Shown: in pieces, positions 15,702 to 23,571 of the stretch
Layout: each line of letters begins with the position of its first letter
Position numbering within the stretch: the first letter of the stretch is position 1
Source of the DNA: Sphingomonadaceae bacterium
GTDB lineage: Bacteria > Pseudomonadota > Alphaproteobacteria > Sphingomonadales > Sphingomonadaceae
DNA length: 37,184 nucleotides
Reading direction: 5' to 3'
NCBI GenBank assembly: GCA_947477745.1
Contig: CANJUF010000030.1
Span: 1-37,184, forward strand
The notes under the pieces: model-generated
Databases searched by the model: none
Told to the model about the DNA's origin: nothing
The model's input: the letters and a program-made list of their open reading frames with translations, nothing else
Program-made: the position numbers and the translations under genes

Positions 15702-16492
15702 GCGGCAGCCTCAGCAGTCATCTCTTGCACGTAACTGGTATGCTGCCGTCTGCGGCCAACCAGAAGCCCCTTGGTGCCCCCTCCCTCAAGCGAGAACTCG
15801 AAATCCTTCCACTTGCGCGACCAGCGGCGCGCGACGATCCGCTCGCCCGGCCGGGCCGCATCGTCGAGCAGGATGGCGCCCCCCGGCGAAAGCCGCTCGA
15901 ACAGACGCTCGGCCATGCCTCGGGCGAACGGGTGAACCGCCCAGGGCGGCCCGTCGATGACCAGAAGATCGATCACCTGCGGAACGTGGCAAAGATCGTA
16001 CCACAGGCCCGGCCACGCCGGATCGCGCTGAGTGAGCGGCGCATGGTGAAACTCGGCCGAGAGCTGGTTTGCCTCCAGCCAGCCGTGCATTTGCGCGACG
16101 AACGGCTCGTGCTGATCGTAGCTGTGCAGCCGTCCTCCGCCCGACATAGACAGCGCCTTGGCGATGACCAGCGATGTCGCGCCCGACCCCAGCTCGACGA
16201 CATGCTGCGGACGCAGCGCCTCGATCTCGTCGACGATGCGGTGAAGCAGGTAGGTGTCCGCCTTCCAGCTTCCCAGATGCGGAAGCGCGTCCCTCGGCAA
16301 GCCGAGCCGATCGAGCAGCGCCGTCTTTTGCGCTTGAGTGCCGCCATAGAGACTCTTGAGCAGCCAGGGCCACTGCACGGCCCCAAACGCGATCTGGAAA
16401 GCGCGCTCTCCTGCGGTTCGGGCATGCTTGGCCGGTTTGGAAGCGTCCTTGGCCAGCAGGCCGGTCAGGTATTTCGTAGTCAAGTCGGGCAT
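15698..16492 (-). CDS. Class I SAM-dependent methyltransferase-like protein
   Basis: A 264-residue protein with a Rossmann methyltransferase core: motif I VVELGSGATS (98-107), a motif II acidic strand RLHSYDQH (Asp128 region), DLLVIDGPPW (about 171-180) at motif IV and LSPGGAILLDDAARPGE further on. The N-terminal about 90 residues are helical and may bind the substrate. The VIDGPP plus LLDDA pattern resembles methyltransferases of the FkbM/class I group that act on sugars or small acceptors; substrate not known. Convergent with recF, overlapping by 4 bp. Confidence 0.8.
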   Translation of the reverse strand: MPDLTTKYLTGLLAKDASKPAKHARTAGERAFQIAFGAVQWPWLLKSLYGGTQAQKTALLDRLGLPRDALPHLGSWKADTYLLHRIVDEIEALRPQHVVELGSGATSLVIAKALSMSGGGRLHSYDQHEPFVAQMHGWLEANQLSAEFHHAPLTQRDPAWPGLWYDLCHVPQVIDLLVIDGPPWAVHPFARGMAERLFERLSPGGAILLDDAARPGERIVARRWSRKWKDFEFSLEGGGTKGLLVGRRRQHTSYVQEMTAEAAA

Positions 16493-16884
16493 CCAGATGT
16501 TTCAGGCAGCACTGGCTGCCGGAGCTATTGATAGGGCGCTGCAGGCCATTCGTCAGCAATTCATATCGCGGCACTTATCGCCTTTGGGTCAGACCGTGCC
16601 GCGCGCCGGATGACCGATGAGCACGGACACACCCGGCAGCACGGTTCGCCGCGCGATAGTCACGGGCCAACTGCACCAATCTTGGAGGCACCGGTTCTGT
16701 TCATCTGCGAGAAAGGTTGATCCGAACACTGGAGCGCTTCACGCGTTCGTCCCGGCCTTCGCGCCGCGCTGTGAAATTGATTGGAAGCAGGGGAATTTAA
16801 AGCCGGAACCGCCTTTTACGGCGGGTTTCCGGACCTCGGTTCGCGCCTGTGGTGCTGCGCCGATCAATGCGAAGGAGTTGCTTC
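16493..16884. other. Intergenic region, 392 bp, upstream of the OmpA-like gene
   Basis: No gene is supported. A 95-codon plus-strand frame from 16617 has no recognisable character and runs into the wrong frame of the OmpA-like gene. Near 16803-16832 there is a hairpin (CCGGAA/TTCCGG outer, CCGCC/GGCGG inner) in what is probably the 5' leader of the OmpA-like gene. The rest holds the divergent promoters. Confidence 0.5.
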
Positions 16885-17820
16885 ATGACGATCATTTCCC
16901 ACCGACCGCAGGCGCTTGCCGTGCTTGCCTTGCTCGCCGCCGCGGCCCCGGTCAGCCTGACGGCGCAGGAGCAGATGCCAGAGCCGATGCCCGAGCAGAT
17001 GCCCGAACCCATGCCGATGCAGCAATCGGCTCCCGAAGCCAATCCGGTGGCCACGGTCTATGGCGAACAGCCTCCGGCCGACTTGTCCGGCCTGCCAAAG
17101 GGCGCCGAAGTAGAGGGTTTCATTTCGGCGCGCAGAGCCAACATGCTGCAGATCACCGGCGCCAACGGGGCCAAGACCGCCGTGGTGCTCAGTCCGGCGA
17201 CCGAAGTAAGGTCGGGCGGCGGGTTCCTGGGCCTGGGCCGCAGCAAGCTCGCCGCAGACTCGCTGCTCAACGGCCTGCCGGTTTCCGTCCAGACCGTGGA
17301 ATGGAGCGGCGGCCTTGTTGCCAGCCGCGTGCAGCTCAAGAGCAAGGACCTGCGCACCGCGGCGATGATCCACAACGGCACCGACCAGCGCTTTGGCGAG
17401 CAGGCCGCGGCGACCGAGGCGCTGCGCGGACGCATGGCCGATATCGACAAGTACAACATCAAGGCGACGACCAACGTGAACTTCGACGTGGGCCGCGCGG
17501 CGCTCAGCCCGCAGGCCAAGTCCGAGCTGTGCGCGACCGCCTCGCAAGCCGCGTCCATGGAGAACGCCCTGCTGCTCGTCGTCGGCTACACTGATTCTAC
17601 CGGCAGCCAGGAGCTCAACCAGCGCCTGAGTGAAAAGCGCGCCAGCGGCGTCGTCAACCATCTCCAGCAGGCCTGCGGGTGGAAGCCATACCGCATGCTT
17701 ACGCCCACGGGCATGTCGGAAGCCGACCCCCTGGCGAGCAACGACACGATCGATGGCAAGGCGCAGAACCGCCGCGTCGCGGTCAACGTGCTGGTCAGCA
17801 AGAGCGTGGACGGGTTGTAA
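16885..17820 (+). CDS. OmpA family protein
   Basis: A 311-residue exported protein with a C-terminal OmpA/MotB peptidoglycan-binding domain. The N-terminus is a signal peptide (ALAVLALLAAAAPVSLTAQE, cleavage near residue 27), followed by a Met/Pro/Glu-rich repeat (EPMPEQMPEPMPMQQ) and a middle domain of unknown type. The OmpA domain starts near KATTNVNFDVGRAAL and has VVGYTDSTGSQELNQRLSEKRA with the Asp and Arg that bind diaminopimelate. The ATG at 16885 has AAGGAG at 16872-16877. It likely links the envelope to peptidoglycan. A convergent cupredoxin gene lies 31 bp after its stop. Confidence 0.9.
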   Translation: MTIISHRPQALAVLALLAAAAPVSLTAQEQMPEPMPEQMPEPMPMQQSAPEANPVATVYGEQPPADLSGLPKGAEVEGFISARRANMLQITGANGAKTAVVLSPATEVRSGGGFLGLGRSKLAADSLLNGLPVSVQTVEWSGGLVASRVQLKSKDLRTAAMIHNGTDQRFGEQAAATEALRGRMADIDKYNIKATTNVNFDVGRAALSPQAKSELCATASQAASMENALLLVVGYTDSTGSQELNQRLSEKRASGVVNHLQQACGWKPYRMLTPTGMSEADPLASNDTIDGKAQNRRVAVNVLVSKSVDGL

Positions 17821-17851
17821 GGCCCGGGGAGCGTGGGTGGCCGGGGGCGAT

Positions 17852-18259
17852 TCAGCGAACCGTAATCGTCCCCGTCATCCCGAAGCCTGCATGCAGGAAG
17901 TGCGTGCATTTGACCGGATAGGTGCCGGCCTTGGGCGTTAGCGTCACGTCCAAGGCCGCGCCCTTTTCCAACTCGACCACGCCTTTCTTGCCCAGCCGCG
18001 ACCGGACCGCCTCGTCCATGCTGGCGGCGGCGAAGAATTCCGGCGCCACGAAATTGTGCCCGCCCGAGCCTTCGTTGACGAAGTGGAGCGTCACTGGCTT
18101 GCCGGCCTCAAGCCGCAGGTCCGAAGGCGTGAAGCTGAAATTCGCCAGCACGATCCGGGTGGCGGCGAGCGCTGGTTCAGCCGACAGCGGCGCTGAGAAG
18201 GCCAGCGAAAGCGACAGGCTCGCCATTGCCAGCGCGACCCGTTTTTTGAACACCGTCAT
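17852..18259 (-). CDS. Cupredoxin (blue copper) domain protein
   Basis: A 135-residue exported single-domain cupredoxin with a signal peptide (ALAMASLSLSLAFSAPLSAEPALA; cleavage after Ala32 or so). Copper ligands are His68 (GGHNF), Cys118, His123 and Met128 in the loop CTHFLHAGFGM. The C-x4-H-x4-M spacing matches auracyanin or rusticyanin-like loops rather than plastocyanin. An extra His120 in the loop is unusual. It begins 71 bp after the esterase gene and is probably in the same unit; its role is likely periplasmic electron transfer or copper handling. The ATG at 18259 has AGGAGA upstream. Confidence 0.85.
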   Translation of the reverse strand: MTVFKKRVALAMASLSLSLAFSAPLSAEPALAATRIVLANFSFTPSDLRLEAGKPVTLHFVNEGSGGHNFVAPEFFAAASMDEAVRSRLGKKGVVELEKGAALDVTLTPKAGTYPVKCTHFLHAGFGMTGTITVR

Positions 18260-18329
18260 CCCCCTATCTCCTGTCCCGTTCCTGCGCAAAGCCTGCTCGG
18301 CCGCGAATGTATAGCGCCTGAATCGCGCT

Positions 18330-19025
18330 TCAGCGTGACGGTTGTCCGATTGCCCCCGCAACCGTATCGACCGTACTCGCGACCATCGCGTCCACGCCCT
18401 GCGCGGTCGGATGGACCTTGTCCGCCTGCACCAGATCGGGCTTCTCGACCAGCGGCTGCATGAAGAACGGCACCAGCGTGTCCCCGTGCGCCTTCGCCAG
18501 CGCCGGGTAGATCGCATTGAACTTGTCCGCATAGTCCTTGCCCAGGTTGGGCGCGGCGAGCATCCCCAGGAGCACCACATCGATCCGGCGCTTGTCGAAC
18601 TCGGCAAGAATGGCGTCCAGGCTCTTCCTCGTTTCCTCGGGCGGCAGCCCGCGCAGCATGTCGTTGCCGCCAAGGCTGACCACCGCGAGATCGGGCTTGG
18701 TCTCCTGCGCATCCAGCGCGAAGGCCAGCCGCTGCGCTCCCGCCTGCGTGGTATCGCCCGAGACCGCCGCATCGATCATCCGCGCGTTGATCCCGCGCGC
18801 GCGCAGCGCTGCTTCGAGCCGCGCGGGATAGCCCTCCCCATCCTTGAGACCGTACCCGGCAAGCAGGCTGTCGCCGAACGCAAGCACGCGCACCTCCGGC
18901 CCCATCACCGGCATGTCGGGCGCGGCATCGGCGGCGGCCTTGGCAGGCGGGGTGATCGGGCGCTGCGGATCATCGCATCCGGCCAAGAGCGCGAGCGCCA
19001 GAATGGGGGCAGCATACATTTTCAT
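18330..19025 (-). CDS. Arylesterase / TesA-like SGNH hydrolase lipoprotein
   Basis: A 231-residue SGNH hydrolase of the TesA/arylesterase type. It begins with a lipoprotein signal with lipobox LLAGC (Cys17), so it is probably anchored to a membrane. Catalytic blocks are AFGDSLLAGYG (Ser53), SLGGNDML (Gly120-Asn121) and DKVHP (Asp202-His205), all intact. It hydrolyses acyl or aryl esters; natural substrate unknown. AAGGAG lies 9-14 nt upstream of the ATG at 19025. Divergent from the ABC exporter ATPase gene, the same arrangement seen around TesA in many proteobacteria (YbbA-YbbP-TesA). Confidence 0.93.
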   Translation of the reverse strand: MKMYAAPILALALLAGCDDPQRPITPPAKAAADAAPDMPVMGPEVRVLAFGDSLLAGYGLKDGEGYPARLEAALRARGINARMIDAAVSGDTTQAGAQRLAFALDAQETKPDLAVVSLGGNDMLRGLPPEETRKSLDAILAEFDKRRIDVVLLGMLAAPNLGKDYADKFNAIYPALAKAHGDTLVPFFMQPLVEKPDLVQADKVHPTAQGVDAMVASTVDTVAGAIGQPSR

Positions 19026-19073
19026 ACATCTGGCTCCTTGCCGCTTGCCCATTAGCTATGCCATTGCGCGCGC

Positions 19074-19772
19074 GTGGCAACCCCCCCTTCCGAACTGGTG
19101 ATAGACGCGCGCGGCCTCAGGCTGACGCTTGGCCAGGGCAGCGGCGCGGTCGAGATCCTGCGCGGCATCGATCTGGCCGTGCCGCGCGGTCAGACCCTGG
19201 CGCTGCTCGGGCCGTCGGGCTCGGGCAAAAGCTCGCTGATGGCCGTGCTTTCCGGGCTGGAACGCGCGAGCGGCGGCACCCTGCGGGTCGCGGACGAGGA
19301 TTTCGCGGCGATGGACGAGGACGGCCTCGCCCGCGCGCGGCGCGGACGCATCGGCATCGTGCTGCAGGCGTTCCACCTGCTGCCGACCATGACCGCGCTC
19401 GAAAATGTCGCAACGCCGATGGAACTGGCGGGCATGAGCGAGGCGCACGAGCGCGCTGCGGCGGAACTGGAGGCGGTCGGCCTCGCGCACCGCCTCACCC
19501 ATTATCCGGCGCAGCTTTCGGGCGGCGAACAACAGCGCGTCGCCATCGCCCGCGCCACCGCGCCGCGCCCTGCGCTGATCTTCGCCGACGAGCCGACCGG
19601 CAACCTCGACACCGCGACCGGCGAGGCGATCCTCGACCTGTTGCTCGCCCGCCGCGCCGAGACCGGCGCGACCCTCGTGACGATCACTCACGACGGTGCG
19701 CTTGCCGCGCGCTGCGAGCGGGTGGTTGCGCTGGCGGACGGGCGGATCGCGAGCGATAGCGATGCCCTTTGA
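19074..19772 (+). CDS. ABC transporter ATP-binding protein (YbbA-like)
   Basis: A 232-residue ABC ATPase of the MacB/LolD/YbbA group. Walker A GPSGSGKS (46-53), signature [14 protein letters not shown] (148-161), Walker B LIFADE (168-173) followed by PTGNLD, and the H-loop THDG are present. It starts with a GTG at 19074. Its partner permease follows after a 130-bp repeat-bearing gap, and a TesA-like lipoprotein esterase lies divergently, the usual YbbA-YbbP-TesA setting. The pair probably extrudes or extracts lipids or lipoproteins at the inner membrane (inference from the family). Confidence 0.93.
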   Translation: MATPPSELVIDARGLRLTLGQGSGAVEILRGIDLAVPRGQTLALLGPSGSGKSSLMAVLSGLERASGGTLRVADEDFAAMDEDGLARARRGRIGIVLQAFHLLPTMTALENVATPMELAGMSEAHERAAAELEAVGLAHRLTHYPAQLSGGEQQRVAIARATAPRPALIFADEPTGNLDTATGEAILDLLLARRAETGATLVTITHDGALAARCERVVALADGRIASDSDAL

Positions 19773-19784
19773 ACCGCTTGTCCT

Positions 19785-19899
19785 CCCCTCCTCTTCAGAG
19801 GAGGGGATTGAGGGGTGGTGGCGCAGCGACAGCTGCGCTCGGGGAGGAGCCCAACGCCGCATACACCACCCCCTGCCCCCTCCTCTGAAGAGGAGGGGG
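19785..19899. repeat. Inverted pair of palindromic repeats (REP/BIME-like)
   Basis: Left unit: CCCCTCCTCT-TC-AGAGGAGGGG (19785-19806), continuing GATTGAGGGGTGGTG to 19820. Right unit: CACCACCCCC (19864-19873) with CCCCCTCCTCT-GA-AGAGGAGGGGG (19876-19899), which is the inverted match. In between, GCGCAGC-GACA-GCTGCGC (19821-19838) forms its own hairpin. The whole block is a composite cruciform-capable element, probably a repeated genomic family (REP or small MITE). It provides AGGAGGGGG right before the TTG start at 19902. Confidence 0.75.
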
Positions 19900-19901
19900 A
19901 A

Positions 19902-22436
19902 TTGACCGCGATCGGGACGATCCCGTGGTCCACCGCCTGGCGGATCGCGCGGCGGGACCTTTCCGCGCGCTTCAGGGGCCTGCGGCTGCTGCTCGTCTGC
20001 CTGTTCCTTGGCGTCGGCGCGCTGGCCGCGATCGGCACGCTCACCGGCTCGATCGAGCGCGAACTGACCGCGCGCGGGCGCTCGATCCTTGGCGGCGACA
20101 TCGAGGTCCGCGTCTGGCAGCGCGGACTTACGGCCGAGGAAATGGCGCAAGTCCGAAAGTTCGGCCCGGTCTCCACCGGCTACCGCATGCAGGCCATCGC
20201 GGTGAACGGCGAGGCGGCCGCGCCGGTCGCCCTGAAGGCGGTGGACGAGGCGTGGCCGATGGTTGGCAAGCTGACATTGCAAGACGGACGCAGTGTCGGC
20301 GCACCGCCGGAGGGCGTGATCTACCTGTCCGAAGGCACCGCCGAGCGTCTGGAAGCAGGTCCCGGGGCGAGCATCACCCTTGGCGGCACGCCGCTGAAAG
20401 TGGGCGGCATTATCGCCAGCGAACCCGAAATGCTGGGAGAAGGCTTCAACCTCGGCAATGTCGCCATCGTGCGCAAGGACATGCCCGAAAGTGCCGGGCT
20501 GACTGCGCCGGGCGCGATGTACCAGAGCAAGACCCGCGCGCTGCTGCCGCGCGGCATCGACCCGAAAGCGGCAACCGAGGATATCGAGGCGCGCTTCCCC
20601 AACGCGGGGTTCGAGTTTCGCACCCGCGACAATGCCGCACCGGGAACCGACCGCTTCGTGGCGCGCATGGGCGAGTTCCTGATCCTCATCGGCCTAGCCG
20701 CGCTGGTGATCGCCGGGATCGGCATCGGCGGCGGGGTATCGTCCTATCTCGAGGCGCGGCGCGCCAGCATTGCGACGCTCAAGGTGCTTGGCGCGGCGAG
20801 CGGCGACATCGCCCGCATCTACCTGTTGCAGATCGGTGCGGCGGCGCTCGCCGGAAGCCTGGCGGGGCTTGCCGCCGGGCTGCTGGTGACGCCCCTGCTC
20901 GGCCGCATGCTCACTGGCCTGCTGCCGATCGCGCCCGGCTTCGTGCTTGACTGGCGCGCGCTTGGCACGGCGAGCGCTTACGGCCTGATCGTCGCGCTGG
21001 TGTTCTCAGCGCCGCCACTGCTTCGCGCCCGCACCTGGCCGGCCATGGCACTGATGCGCGCGCGGGTCAGCCCGCTGGGGGTCTCGGCAAAGGCGCTGGC
21101 GCTGCCTGTGGGCGGCGGGCTGGCGCTGATCGCCGCGCCGGTGCTGGCGACGGCCTCCAATCCGAAACTGAGCGCGCTGTTCCTGGCGGGCGCGGCTGGC
21201 GTGCTGGGCCTGCTGGCGCTGCTGGGCGTGGCGATCAGGTTCGGCGCAAGCCGCTTGCCGCGGCCGCGCGATCCGGTGCTGCGTGCTGGCCTCGCCAATC
21301 TTCACCGTCCTTCGGCGCAAACCGGCGCGCTCGTCACCGCGCTTGGTTTCGGGCTTTCGACTTTCGTGCTGCTGCCGGTGCTGCAAACCAGCCTCGATGC
21401 CAATATCCGCGCGCGCGTGCCCAACCGCGCGCCCGACTATTTCGTGCTCGACGTGCCCAAGGACCGCGAGGCGCAATTCCGCGCCGCCGTCGCGCGCACC
21501 GCTCCCGAGGCCGAAGTGCGCACCCTGCCCGCCTTGCGCGCGCGCATTCTTGCCTATGGCCCGGAAGGAGCGATGACCCGGGTCGACAAGCTCGATCCGG
21601 AAAACCTGCCCGACCAGGCCTGGGCGCTACGCGGCGAGCGCGGCGTGACTTACCAGGAGGAGGTGCCCGAGGGGAACGAGGTGGTGCGCGGCAAGTGGTG
21701 GCCGGCTGGCTGGCAAGGCGAGCCGCTGGTTTCGGTTGAGGATGAACTGGCGGACGCCATCGGCCTGCAGGTCGGCGACATGCTGACCATCGGCGTGCTC
21801 GGGGTCGAGCGCAGCGCCCGCGTCGCCTCGATCAGGCGGATCGACTGGCAGGACATGGGCTTCAACAACGTGCTGGTGTTCTCGCCCAACACGCTGCGCG
21901 ATGCGCCGCACAACCTTGCCGCCACCATTGACCTGCCGCCCGGCACGAAGAGCCACGGCCTGCTCGGGCGGTTGGTGCGTGCCTTCCCCGCAACCTCGGT
22001 GATCGAGACCGGCGGCCTCTTGAGCGAGGCGCGCGGCTTGCTCAGCCAGATGTCGAGCGCGATCCTTGCCGCGGCCTCGGTCGCGGTGCTGGCGGGGCTG
22101 GCCGTGCTGCTCGGCGCGATCGCGGCGGCGCGCTCGAGCCGGCTCTACGACAATGTCATCCTGCGCGTGCTCGGCGCGAGCCGCAGGCAGCTGCTGACAC
22201 TGCAACTGGCCGAATACGGGCTGCTGGCGCTCGCGCTGTCGGCCGTGGCGCTGGTGCTGGGCAGCGCAATCGGCTGGGCGGTGATGACGCAGTTGTTCGA
22301 GTTCGACTGGCTGCCCGACTGGCCGCGCGTGCTTGCCGTGCTGGCAGGCGGCGCCTTGTTGGTCATCCTGTTCGCACTGGCCGGATCGCTGCCGCTGCTG
22401 CGCGCCAAACCGGCGCAGGCTTTGCGGGAGTTGTGA
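19902..22436 (+). CDS. ABC transporter permease (YbbP-like, FtsX-type)
   Basis: An 844-residue MacB/FtsX-type permease with the typical build: a membrane segment near the N-terminus (LLLVCLFLGVGALAAIGTLTGS), a large periplasmic region, then a bundle of membrane helices (about residues 255-370), a second cluster after about residue 420 with a second periplasmic domain, and a final triple (about 725-840). It partners the upstream ATPase in a YbbA-YbbP unit. The start is taken as the TTG at 19902, directly behind AGGAGGGGG of the palindromic repeat; an upstream GTG at 19815 would read through the repeat. It ends 1 nt from the convergent RDD gene. Confidence 0.9.
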   Translation: MTAIGTIPWSTAWRIARRDLSARFRGLRLLLVCLFLGVGALAAIGTLTGSIERELTARGRSILGGDIEVRVWQRGLTAEEMAQVRKFGPVSTGYRMQAIAVNGEAAAPVALKAVDEAWPMVGKLTLQDGRSVGAPPEGVIYLSEGTAERLEAGPGASITLGGTPLKVGGIIASEPEMLGEGFNLGNVAIVRKDMPESAGLTAPGAMYQSKTRALLPRGIDPKAATEDIEARFPNAGFEFRTRDNAAPGTDRFVARMGEFLILIGLAALVIAGIGIGGGVSSYLEARRASIATLKVLGAASGDIARIYLLQIGAAALAGSLAGLAAGLLVTPLLGRMLTGLLPIAPGFVLDWRALGTASAYGLIVALVFSAPPLLRARTWPAMALMRARVSPLGVSAKALALPVGGGLALIAAPVLATASNPKLSALFLAGAAGVLGLLALLGVAIRFGASRLPRPRDPVLRAGLANLHRPSAQTGALVTALGFGLSTFVLLPVLQTSLDANIRARVPNRAPDYFVLDVPKDREAQFRAAVARTAPEAEVRTLPALRARILAYGPEGAMTRVDKLDPENLPDQAWALRGERGVTYQEEVPEGNEVVRGKWWPAGWQGEPLVSVEDELADAIGLQVGDMLTIGVLGVERSARVASIRRIDWQDMGFNNVLVFSPNTLRDAPHNLAATIDLPPGTKSHGLLGRLVRAFPATSVIETGGLLSEARGLLSQMSSAILAAASVAVLAGLAVLLGAIAAARSSRLYDNVILRVLGASRRQLLTLQLAEYGLLALALSAVALVLGSAIGWAVMTQLFEFDWLPDWPRVLAVLAGGALLVILFALAGSLPLLRAKPAQALREL

Positions 22437-22437
22437 T

Positions 22438-22923
22438 CTACTCGAAGACGCGCGCGCTGGTGTCGAGTTCGGCGGACGAACCCGCCTTGTAGACCAGGGT
22501 GCTGGCGATCAGATCGTGCAGGCCCTGCTTGCGCTGGGTGAAAGCCACCATGATGAAGCCGATGCCAAGGATCAGCGCCGAGAGGATCTTGGCGAAATAG
22601 CGACCGGTCGCGCGGCCGAAGCCGATGCGGCCGCCATCGAGATCGGTGACGATCATCCCCAGCGCCTTCTTGCCCAGCGTCCCCTGCATCGAAGAGCTTT
22701 CGAGCAAGGCGAAATAGAGCCAGTTCAGCACGAACGACACCGCCTGCGCGCCGGCCATCGCGCCGATGAAGGCTGCGGCAGGATCGGAACCGGTTGTGAA
22801 TGACGACAACCCGGCAGCGCTGCCGAACACGGCACCGCCGATGATACTGCCAGCAATCGAAAGGATGATCGCGTCGATGATGTAGGCGACAACGCGCCTC
22901 CAGAAGCCGCCATACTGGACCAT
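22438..22923 (-). CDS. RDD family membrane protein
   Basis: A 161-residue membrane protein of the RDD family, small inner membrane proteins of uncertain transport or regulatory function. It starts YGGFWRRVVAYIIDAIILSIAGS, the hallmark with two Arg and an Asp in the first helix, and ends with RKQGLHDLIASTLVY, which is the second family signature. Several membrane segments are visible. ATG at 22923 has GGGAG upstream. Upstream on the same strand lies a DUF805 gene 116 bp away, another small membrane family with which it often travels. Confidence 0.9.
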   Translation of the reverse strand: MVQYGGFWRRVVAYIIDAIILSIAGSIIGGAVFGSAAGLSSFTTGSDPAAAFIGAMAGAQAVSFVLNWLYFALLESSSMQGTLGKKALGMIVTDLDGGRIGFGRATGRYFAKILSALILGIGFIMVAFTQRKQGLHDLIASTLVYKAGSSAELDTSARVFE

Positions 22924-23011
22924 CTGCCGCTTACTCCCTGCCGGACCGCTTCGATGTCACGGCGCAGCGCGTCCCCGATCATGCCAGGGACGCGCCGCCG
23001 TGCAGATCAGA

Positions 23012-23029
23012 GCCGGACTGCGATCCGGC
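23012..23029 (-). terminator. Hairpin downstream of the DUF805 gene
   Basis: GCCGGA-CTGCGA-TCCGGC (23012-23029), a 6-bp stem with 6-nt loop just beyond the DUF805 stop codon. No T-run follows on the minus strand, so it may be a weak terminator or processing site. Confidence 0.3.
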
Positions 23030-23039
23030 CCGCGATTGA

Positions 23040-23411
23040 TCAGCTGAAGACTTCGGTCGCCGCCTCGTCCTTCGGATCGGGTCCGAAGCGGTTAGGCCCC
23101 TTGGTTCCTTCAAGGAACATCAGGATCAGGTTGTAGATTGGTATCAGGATGAACCATCCCGACTTGTCCTGATCGTGGACCCGGCGAATGGCCACCGCGA
23201 TCGTGGGGACCAGAATGGCCAGATAGAACAGCGCGGTGAGCGGACCGTACGCGCCCCCAACCATTCCAGTCAGCCCGGCAATGCCTTCGACAATTCCAAG
23301 AATGATTGCGACGATCCAGGTGCCCAGCACGAAGAACCAGTATTCCTTGCGCCGCGAACGCCCCGAAAAATCGGCGTAACGCTTAAGCGGCATGAGAGCC
23401 CAATCCAGCAT
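23040..23411 (-). CDS. DUF805 domain membrane protein
   Basis: A 123-residue DUF805 protein, with the family start MLDWALMPLKRYADFSGRSRRKEYW, membrane segments (FFVLGTWIVAIILGIVEGIAG; LTALFYLAILVPTIAVAIRR), and the RVHDQDKSGW motif typical of the family, then LIPIYNLILMFLEGTKGPNRFG. The family (YhaH, YkgB-type neighbours) is of unknown function. The ATG at 23411 is chosen over 23435 because AAGGGG lies just upstream of it. Possibly in one unit with the RDD gene. Confidence 0.88.
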   Translation of the reverse strand: MLDWALMPLKRYADFSGRSRRKEYWFFVLGTWIVAIILGIVEGIAGLTGMVGGAYGPLTALFYLAILVPTIAVAIRRVHDQDKSGWFILIPIYNLILMFLEGTKGPNRFGPDPKDEAATEVFS

Positions 23412-23534
23412 ATCTTTCCCCTTCTTGTTGCCCATCTACAAGAGGGTGACAGACTATCAGTGAAACGCGCGCCGCCAACCCCCTAAATAGGAGGGACTCC
23501 GCAGCCCGGTCTCGGGAGAAAAACGCGCCGAAAC

Positions 23535-23567
23535 GGGCCGGATCAGCGCCGTTCGCCGATCCGGCCC
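23535..23567 (-). terminator. Hairpin terminator after the TonB-dependent receptor
   Basis: GGGCCGGATC (23535-23544) pairs perfectly with GATCCGGCCC (23558-23567). It lies directly beyond the receptor stop codon on the minus strand; a short T-run occurs about 10 nt after the stem. Confidence 0.6.
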
Positions 23568-23571
23568 AGCT

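Noticed and set aside
16617..16884. Plus-strand frame upstream of the OmpA-like gene
   Set aside because: No recognised motif, no start context, and it continues out of frame into the OmpA-like gene.
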